In this document: piece after piece, positions 1-3,522 of the stretch
Layout: every line of letters starts with the position of its first letter
How positions within the stretch are numbered: the first letter of the stretch is position 1
Assembly: GCA_028277545.1 (NCBI GenBank)
Contig: JANQGB010000481.1
Location: 1 to 5,078 of the forward strand
From: Phycisphaerae bacterium
GTDB lineage: Bacteria > Planctomycetota > Phycisphaerae > UBA1845
Direction of reading: 5' to 3'
DNA length: 5,078 nucleotides
Program-made: the position numbers and the translations under genes
The notes under the pieces: generated by a model
What the model was told of the DNA's origin: nothing
The model's input: only the letters and a program-made list of their open reading frames with translations
Database searches by the model: none

Positions 1-615
1 CGCACCGCCGAAGCCCGTTACCGCGATCTATCCATGAAACGCAGCAGCGGTTCGCGGGAGATCACCCGCATCGAACTCTCCGGCCTGTACGTGACCGCCG
101 ACAGCCTGGAGACCGTGGAACCAGTCTCCCAGATGGTCTCCCGTGTCTTTGAGAAGCGCCACGAGAAAGGTGACTTCGAGGTGCGCGTGCCGCTCGAACG
201 GCTGAAGATGGCTGAGAAGAAGAAACGGAACCAGAAGTTCCTGTTGGGCTTCATTGCCGGCATCTCTCTGCTGGTCGGCGGAATCGGCATCATGAACATC
301 ATGCTGGCCACCGTGACTGAACGGACGCGTGAAATCGGCATTCGCCGGGCGCTGGGTGCCAAACAACGACATATCACGGTTCAGTTCCTGGTTGAGACAG
401 TGGTACTGAGCATGGCTGCCGGCCTGGTGGGGCTGGGGCTGGGCTGGCTCAGCGCCTGGGGCATTAACCAGTTGGCCGGCTGGGAGACCATTGTCCAGGG
501 ATGGACCATGGTGGTCAGCTTCGGGCTGAGCGTGCTGGTGGGGATATTCTTCGGCATGTATCCCGCCTGGCTGGCAGCCCGCCTGGACCCCATTGAAGCC
601 CTGCGGCACGAATAA
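1..615 (+). CDS. MacB/FtsX-type ABC transporter permease, C-terminal part (5' end outside window)
   Basis: The reading frame is open from base 1, so the visible 204 codons are the C-terminal part of a longer protein; the internal ATG at 34 is probably not the real start. The visible part holds the end of an extracytoplasmic domain (codons 1 to about 75), a charged Lys/Arg stretch (KKKRNQK), then three hydrophobic segments at about nt 238-309, 385-459 and 505-570. The family signatures are clear: LLVGGIGIMNIML in the first segment, then VTERTREIGIRRALGAK in the cytoplasmic loop, and a final PAWLAARLDPIEALRHE tail. This is the FtsX domain of MacB-like permeases, which work with a MacB/LolD-type ATPase in the inner membrane to drive export of substrates such as peptides, macrolides or lipoproteins by mechanotransmission. 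Whether the ATPase is fused at the N-terminus or encoded by the preceding gene cannot be seen, and the substrate cannot be predicted. Confidence 0.95.
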   Translation, partial: RTAEARYRDLSMKRSSGSREITRIELSGLYVTADSLETVEPVSQMVSRVFEKRHEKGDFEVRVPLERLKMAEKKKRNQKFLLGFIAGISLLVGGIGIMNIMLATVTERTREIGIRRALGAKQRHITVQFLVETVVLSMAAGLVGLGLGWLSAWGINQLAGWETIVQGWTMVVSFGLSVLVGIFFGMYPAWLAARLDPIEALRHE

Positions 616-699
616 CAGCCTCTAAAACCGGCACTCGCTTACAAAAACATCTTTTTTAGTATTCAGGTGTCAACTCGATCGGGAAATCCACCCACCGGG
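616..699. other. Intergenic gap after the permease gene, no strong terminator
   Basis: This AT-richer stretch separates the permease stop from the sigma-factor promoter. It contains a run of six T at 652-657. CTAAAA at 622-627 could pair with TTTTAG at 654-659, but the loop would be 26 nt and the stem all but A/T, so it is a poor intrinsic terminator. Nothing else was recognised. Confidence 0.4.
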
Positions 700-728
700 T
701 TGCCGGCGCGCCTCAAATGTGGTATACT
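700..728 (+). promoter_or_regulatory. Sigma-70 type promoter for the sigma-factor gene
   Basis: The -35 box TTGCCG (700-705, four of six consensus bases) is separated by exactly 17 nt from the -10 box TATACT (723-728, five of six). Transcription would start near 735, giving an untranslated leader of about 240 nt before the ATG at 974. This is the best classical promoter in the window. A housekeeping-type sigma factor would be expected to read it; whether the encoded factor also regulates itself cannot be judged. Confidence 0.7.
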
Positions 729-839
729 TATAGGGTTAAAGGCTCCCCGCACTGACACTCTCCCCCACTGCAGGACTGAGGCACCGCGTGTGCAGGACCA
801 TTTTGTGTACCTGCACAGGACGCAGCGATTCGGGCCGAT

Positions 840-971
840 ATGGCAAAACGCACCGAATCGGAGTCAGGAGCGTACAAGAGATATCGTATAGACAACAGGG
901 AGGGACAATCAGACTCAAGGAGGCCAGCGAGGGCTGGCCGGGCCCGGGTGGGCCCAAGACAGGAGTGTTAG
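840..971 (+). CDS. Possible 43-aa upstream ORF (leader peptide)
   Basis: An ATG at 840 opens a 43-codon frame that ends with TAG at 969-971, only 2 nt before the sigma-factor ATG at 974, in a different frame. It would encode an Arg-rich peptide (10 of 43 residues) beginning MAKRTESESGAYKRYR and ending PRQEC. Translation through it would open both hairpins at 922-955 and release ribosomes next to the sigma start, the geometry expected of translational coupling. Against it: no convincing Shine-Dalgarno stands before 840, and AGA, AGG and ATA codons are frequent, unlike the neighbouring genes. It may simply be a chance open frame in a leader. Confidence 0.25.
   Translation: MAKRTESESGAYKRYRIDNREGQSDSRRPARAGRARVGPRQEC
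961..965 (+). promoter_or_regulatory. Ribosome binding site AGGAG of the sigma-factor gene
   Basis: AGGAG ends 8 nt before the ATG at 974, an ideal spacing. It decides the start: the frame stays open upstream to a GTG at 788, but that stretch lacks protein-like composition and has no comparable site. Confidence 0.75.
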
Positions 972-973
972 AC

Positions 974-1966
974 ATGACAGCCAAGCAAAAGCCAACGCGG
1001 GGAAAGGAACGAGACGGCTCGCCCCCTCTCGAGGTGGCGCCGCCGGTTGCCAGCGTCCTGAACACACTCAGCGATGAAGATCGCGAGCTGCTCGACAAGG
1101 TCCGGGTAGAGACACCCGATTTTGTGGATCATCCGGAGTTTCACGAGCGCGGTGCCGAGGCCGCCCTGTTTGGCAGCGTCGCGGAGTTGGCCGCTGCAGG
1201 GCCTCCACGGTTCGCAGCGCTGGGCCCTGTTGACTCCCGCGACGGCGGAGGCAAGTCGGGCCTCCCCACCTTGACGGCGGCCCAGGAACGCAAGTTGTTT
1301 ATGCAGCTCAACTACGCCCGCATGCGCGTGGGGCGGATAGTGGAGGCCCATGCCAGCAAGCGCCTGACCGGGCTCGCCACGCGGCAACTGCTGGCCTGGA
1401 ATCACCGCGTGCTGGAACTGCGGGCCACCATTGTTCGGCTGAACGTGCCTCTGGTGTTGGCTATGGCCAAGAGGACGCGCTTGGTCTCCATGGACTACAA
1501 CGAGCTGATCAGCGAGGGCAACATGGCCTTGCTGCGCAGCGTCGACAAGTTTGACTGCGGCCGGGGCTTCAAGTTCAGCACGTATTCGTGCCGGGCCATC
1601 CTCAAAGCCTTCTCCCGGGTGGCCATGCGTGCCAGCCGGTACCGCGGCCGGTTTCCGGCCGAGTTCGATCCGGCCCTGGAACAGGACAACTACATCGAGG
1701 AAAAGCGCGACACCATCGAAGAGGACTGTGTCGACGAACTCAAGAGCATCCTGGTCAAGAATCTGGCTGATCTTACCGACGTGGAGCGGACCGTGATCCG
1801 TGAGCGGTTCGCGCTGGCAGCACCCGATCCGGATACGGCCGCCCCGAAGACGCTGGAGCAGGTGGGCTCGATCATCGGAGTGACCAAAGAGCGGGTCCGC
1901 CAGATTCAGAACAAGGCACTGCGGAAGATCCGCACCGCACTGGAGGACCGATACCTCGCGGCCTAG
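974..1966 (+). CDS. Sigma-70 family RNA polymerase sigma factor, with regions 2 and 4 but no clear region 3
   Basis: The 330-aa product is a promoter-recognition subunit of RNA polymerase. Residues 1-98 are a poorly conserved, probably flexible N-terminus; 99-122 (LTAAQERKLF...) resemble a short region 1.2-like helix. Region 2 spans about 150-222: RLNVPLVLAMAKR, then MDYNELISEGNMALLRSVDKFD and GRGFKFSTYSCRAILKAFSR. Region 4 spans about 263-327: LADLTDVERTVIRERF, then TLEQVGSIIGVTKERVRQIQ and NKALRKIR, a near-canonical primary-sigma helix-turn-helix for the -35 element. Between them lies only a short acidic linker (about 225-262) where region 3 would be. At the place where primary sigma factors carry the WW pair used in promoter melting (YATWWIRQAI) this protein has YSCRAILKAF. 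It therefore looks like an alternative sigma of group 3 or a lineage-specific branch rather than the housekeeping factor. It has its own promoter, a long leader and a terminator, so it appears monocistronic. No anti-sigma gene is adjacent. Confidence 0.93.
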   Translation: MTAKQKPTRGKERDGSPPLEVAPPVASVLNTLSDEDRELLDKVRVETPDFVDHPEFHERGAEAALFGSVAELAAAGPPRFAALGPVDSRDGGGKSGLPTLTAAQERKLFMQLNYARMRVGRIVEAHASKRLTGLATRQLLAWNHRVLELRATIVRLNVPLVLAMAKRTRLVSMDYNELISEGNMALLRSVDKFDCGRGFKFSTYSCRAILKAFSRVAMRASRYRGRFPAEFDPALEQDNYIEEKRDTIEEDCVDELKSILVKNLADLTDVERTVIRERFALAAPDPDTAAPKTLEQVGSIIGVTKERVRQIQNKALRKIRTALEDRYLAA

Positions 1967-2015
1967 GCGCCGCCTTGATCCGATACTCCAAGCTCCTTCT
2001 GCTGTATTGACAAGT

Positions 2016-2045
2016 GCCCCGGCCCGGGTTGGCCGGGGCTTTGTC
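2016..2045 (+). terminator. Rho-independent terminator after the sigma-factor gene
   Basis: A perfect 9-bp stem, GCCCCGGCC (2016-2024) with GGCCGGGGC (2031-2039), closes a CGGGTT loop and is followed by TTTGTCT. It lies 50 nt past the TAG at 1964-1966 and separates the sigma gene from the downstream operon. Confidence 0.85.
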
Positions 2046-2080
2046 TGCGCCCGTCGCAGCGGCGGAACATTTGGGTGTCG

Positions 2081-2090
2081 ACCACGTGGT
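2081..2090. repeat. Perfect 10-bp palindrome ACCACGTGGT in the promoter spacer
   Basis: The two half-sites ACCAC/GTGGT are exact inverted repeats with no gap, placed between the weak -35 area and the -10 box. A dimeric regulator bound here would block polymerase. The function is inferred from position alone; short palindromes also occur by chance in GC-rich DNA. Confidence 0.4.
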
Positions 2091-2094
2091 GCCC

Positions 2095-2103
2095 TGGTAT
2101 AAT
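2095..2103 (+). promoter_or_regulatory. Extended -10 promoter of the two-gene envelope operon
   Basis: TGGTATAAT is a perfect extended -10 element (TG, one base, then consensus TATAAT at 2098-2103). The -35 area 17 nt upstream (GTGTCG, 2075-2080) matches only three of six bases, which an extended -10 can compensate. Transcription would begin near 2110-2111, where ATGATG starts. A perfect 10-bp palindrome, ACCACGTGGT, fills 2081-2090 in the spacer and could be a repressor site. Confidence 0.6.
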
Positions 2104-2110
2104 GCGCGGC

Positions 2111-2752
2111 ATGATGCGACAGCTTCATGCATATGTGGCGACGCAGCAGGTCGTCGTGGCGGCAGCCGCCGCGACAGCGTTGCTGATACTGGCAGGCGGA
2201 GGCTGCGGACCCCGCGCCGCGGTGGATCTTTACCAGCCGCGGGCGACGGGGCAGCAGCAGTTGGTGCAGCTTAACAGTGCCTGGGCTCACTTCGCTACTG
2301 GCGACGGGCTCGGTGATCGACTGCTCCTCTCCTGGCCGTTACCGGGCTCACGGGCCGGGCGAGAGCAATATCACCTTTACCTGCAGGTGGAGCGGGCCGA
2401 TGGGACTTTCAGTGCTGGCAAGGCAGCTACGACGGATGACATAGTCTGCGGCTTCCTGATACAGCGCTCAGGGCGGCTGGCCGGCTTGGCCGGGCTGTCG
2501 GGAGGAACGCTGACCGTCTCCGGCAACGACGCCGTCCGGGTCGGTGAACTGGATCTGGAATGCGTGGACGGCGCCCGCATTCGCGGCAGCTTCCGGGCCA
2601 CCCGTGAGGACCTGACGGTGGAGTTCTTCGAGGAAGACCATGCGGCGGACCTGGCGTTGCTGGAGCCGGCCGGCGAGGTAGACCGGGCCATGGCGGGTGC
2701 GGCGCAGCCGGCACCCCCCGCCCGACCGTCCAAGAGTGAATCTGGAGGTTAG
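2111..2752 (+). CDS. Exported membrane- or lipid-anchored protein of unknown function
   Basis: I do not recognise this 213-aa protein. From the ATG at 2111 it has a short N-terminus with one Arg, a hydrophobic core (VVVAAAAATALLILA, residues 14-28) and then GGGC with Cys32. This resembles a lipoprotein signal peptide, but the lipobox is odd: Gly at -3, -2 and -1 instead of a Leu-Ala-Gly type. It could instead be an uncleaved anchor. The mature part (33-190) looks beta-rich, with alternating segments such as QYHLYLQVERADGTF, GTLTVSGNDAVRVGELDLEC and RIRGSFRATREDLTVEFFEED, and ends in a Pro/Ala-rich tail. Cys113 and Cys151 could form a disulfide. The start is uncertain: ATG at 2102 overlaps the -10 box, and ATG at 2114 and GTG at 2075 are alternatives. 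No Shine-Dalgarno precedes any of them, which fits a leaderless mRNA. The next gene begins 1 nt after this stop, so the two form an operon. Confidence 0.75.
   Translation: MMRQLHAYVATQQVVVAAAAATALLILAGGGCGPRAAVDLYQPRATGQQQLVQLNSAWAHFATGDGLGDRLLLSWPLPGSRAGREQYHLYLQVERADGTFSAGKAATTDDIVCGFLIQRSGRLAGLAGLSGGTLTVSGNDAVRVGELDLECVDGARIRGSFRATREDLTVEFFEEDHAADLALLEPAGEVDRAMAGAAQPAPPARPSKSESGG
2744..2748 (+). promoter_or_regulatory. Ribosome binding site GGAGG of the Ig-like lipoprotein gene
   Basis: GGAGG lies inside the last codons of the preceding gene, 5 nt before the ATG at 2754. It selects this ATG over the in-frame GTG at 2697 and, with the 1-nt gap, suggests translational coupling. Confidence 0.75.
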
Positions 2753-2753
2753 A

Positions 2754-3317
2754 ATGCAGGCTTTGTGCTCGCACCTGTTGATCGTCGGGGCCTTGACCGT
2801 CGTGGCGCTGGCCGGCTGCCAGGGAGGTGGTTCCGGGGCAACGCAGATAGTGGTGCCCGGCGGCACCGGCGACGGCGATGGGGGCACCGGTCAACCGGCG
2901 GGCGGAGGCGACGCCGGTAATCCCGCCGACGGCACCGGCGGCACAGATGGTGGCGGATCCGCTTCCGACCCCGGCGGCAATGGTGATAGCGGCGATGACG
3001 GTGACGACGGTTCCGATACGGAACCTGACCCCAACATCGAGCCGCCAACAGTGGCGCTTAACGTGAGCAGCGAGTTTCCCATACCTGGGGAACTGGTACG
3101 CCTGGTCTGCACGCCGATCGACGAGGGTGGTAGTACAACGACATCGTACTTCTTCAGTTCCCTGGCGAGTGAGTTGCCAATCCAGCAGGACGGTAGTTCC
3201 ACTGCCACTTTCGTTGCGATTTCCGGCCTGCAGAACGTCCCCTTCGAGTGCACCGGGACCAACGAGGCCGGCACCGGCCAGCCGTCAGCCCCGGTGCTCA
3301 TCACCGTCATCGAGTAG
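2754..3317 (+). CDS. Lipoprotein with Gly/Asp-rich linker and C-terminal Ig-like domain
   Basis: The 187-aa product starts with a classical lipoprotein signal peptide (LLIVGALTVVALAGC), with the lipobox LAGC giving Cys22 as the lipidated N-terminus. Residues 23-96 are a low-complexity linker rich in Gly, Asp, Thr and Ser, with acidic clusters such as GDSGDDGDDGSD; it is probably disordered and may bind divalent cations weakly. Residues 97-187 form a compact beta-rich domain starting PPTVALNVSSEFPIPGE. It carries Cys119 (LVCTP) and Cys166 in FECTGTNEAG, 47 residues apart. The latter closely follows the YxCxAxNxxG strand-F motif of I-set immunoglobulin domains, so a Cys119-Cys166 disulfide in an oxidising envelope compartment is likely. 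The usual core Trp is absent. The build suggests an anchored stalk presenting an adhesive or scaffolding domain; the partner is unknown. It is the second gene of an operon with an unrecognised exported protein. Confidence 0.85.
   Translation: MQALCSHLLIVGALTVVALAGCQGGGSGATQIVVPGGTGDGDGGTGQPAGGGDAGNPADGTGGTDGGGSASDPGGNGDSGDDGDDGSDTEPDPNIEPPTVALNVSSEFPIPGELVRLVCTPIDEGGSTTTSYFFSSLASELPIQQDGSSTATFVAISGLQNVPFECTGTNEAGTGQPSAPVLITVIE
2820..3040 (+). repeat. Low-complexity Gly/Asp-coding tract
   Basis: This stretch of the lipoprotein gene is built from imperfectly repeated GGC, GGT, GAC and GAT codons; GGCACCGG recurs (about 2862, 2882 and 2931). Such tracts can change length by slippage, so linker length may vary among strains. 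Confidence 0.5.
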
Positions 3318-3522
3318 ATAGAACTGGTTATATACGGGCCTGACCGGCATCACCCATTTGCGGTCCGCCCTGCCGGAAAGTAGACTCCGTCCCTTTGCCG
3401 CTTCGCCTGGGCCGGGACCCGGCCTGCCGCCGATTCCCCGGGGCAGCGCCGCCGTCTGTGCGGCCGGCCGAAGAGGCCGGGTGATCGGGTCGAAGGTAAC
3501 TCGGTGAGGAGTCTCCAAGCGC
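3318..3522 (+). promoter_or_regulatory. GC-rich leader region upstream of leuS
   Basis: This 205-nt gap has no credible ORF. TATATA at 3329-3334 is a possible -10 box but no good -35 accompanies it. Hairpins are plentiful: CCGGCA (3344-3349) with TGCCGG (3371-3376), a GGCCGG/CCGGCC stem within 3410-3424, and CCGGCC (3464-3469) with GGCCGG (3475-3480) around GAAGA. None is followed by a T run, so they are not intrinsic terminators. No T-box signature was found. AGGAG at 3507-3511 is the likely leuS ribosome binding site, with a longish 11-nt spacing. Confidence 0.4.

Larger units (their letters stand above)
735..973 (+). promoter_or_regulatory. Long structured 5' leader of the sigma-factor gene
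   Basis: The inferred leader contains three good hairpins. The first pairs TGTGCAGG (789-796) with CCTGCACA (810-817), an 8-bp perfect stem. The second pairs GGCCAGC (922-928) with GCTGGCC (933-939) around a GAGG loop. The third follows at once, GGGCCC (940-945) with GGGCCC (950-955) around GGGT. The last two sit directly upstream of the AGGAG ribosome binding site at 961-965. CAGGA occurs five times (771, 793, 816, 865, 960), the last copy overlapping the ribosome binding site. An AAGGAGG at 917-923, partly buried in the second stem, has no start codon at a usable distance. These are direct observations; a role in translational control is inference, and no known riboswitch class was recognised. 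Confidence 0.45.

Noticed and set aside
28..609. 193-codon - strand frame opposite the permease
   Set aside because: It is the mirror of the permease gene, whose + frame encodes clear MacB/FtsX signatures.
622..659. Intrinsic terminator after the permease gene
   Set aside because: The only pairing is a 6-bp mostly A/T stem with a 26-nt loop, too weak to call.
667..891. 74-codon + strand frame over the sigma promoter
   Set aside because: It spans the promoter and start of the leader, begins at a GTG without a ribosome binding site, and its composition is not protein-like.
788..973. Sigma-factor start at GTG 788
   Set aside because: The 62-residue extension is open but Cys/Gly/Arg-rich and not protein-like, has no good ribosome binding site and contains leader hairpins. 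ATG 974 has AGGAG at ideal spacing.
968..2290. Long open frame of 440 codons on the - strand
   Set aside because: It is antisense to the sigma-factor gene and runs through its terminator and the next promoter; the product is His/Arg-rich with no family motif.
2878..3066. Alternative + frame inside the lipoprotein linker
   Set aside because: It is an off-frame reading of the repetitive Gly/Asp tract; the frame with the signal peptide and Ig domain is clearly the coding one.
3318..3522. T-box riboswitch ahead of leuS
   Set aside because: No T-box consensus (the conserved GGTGGNACC element) and no terminator with a T run were found.
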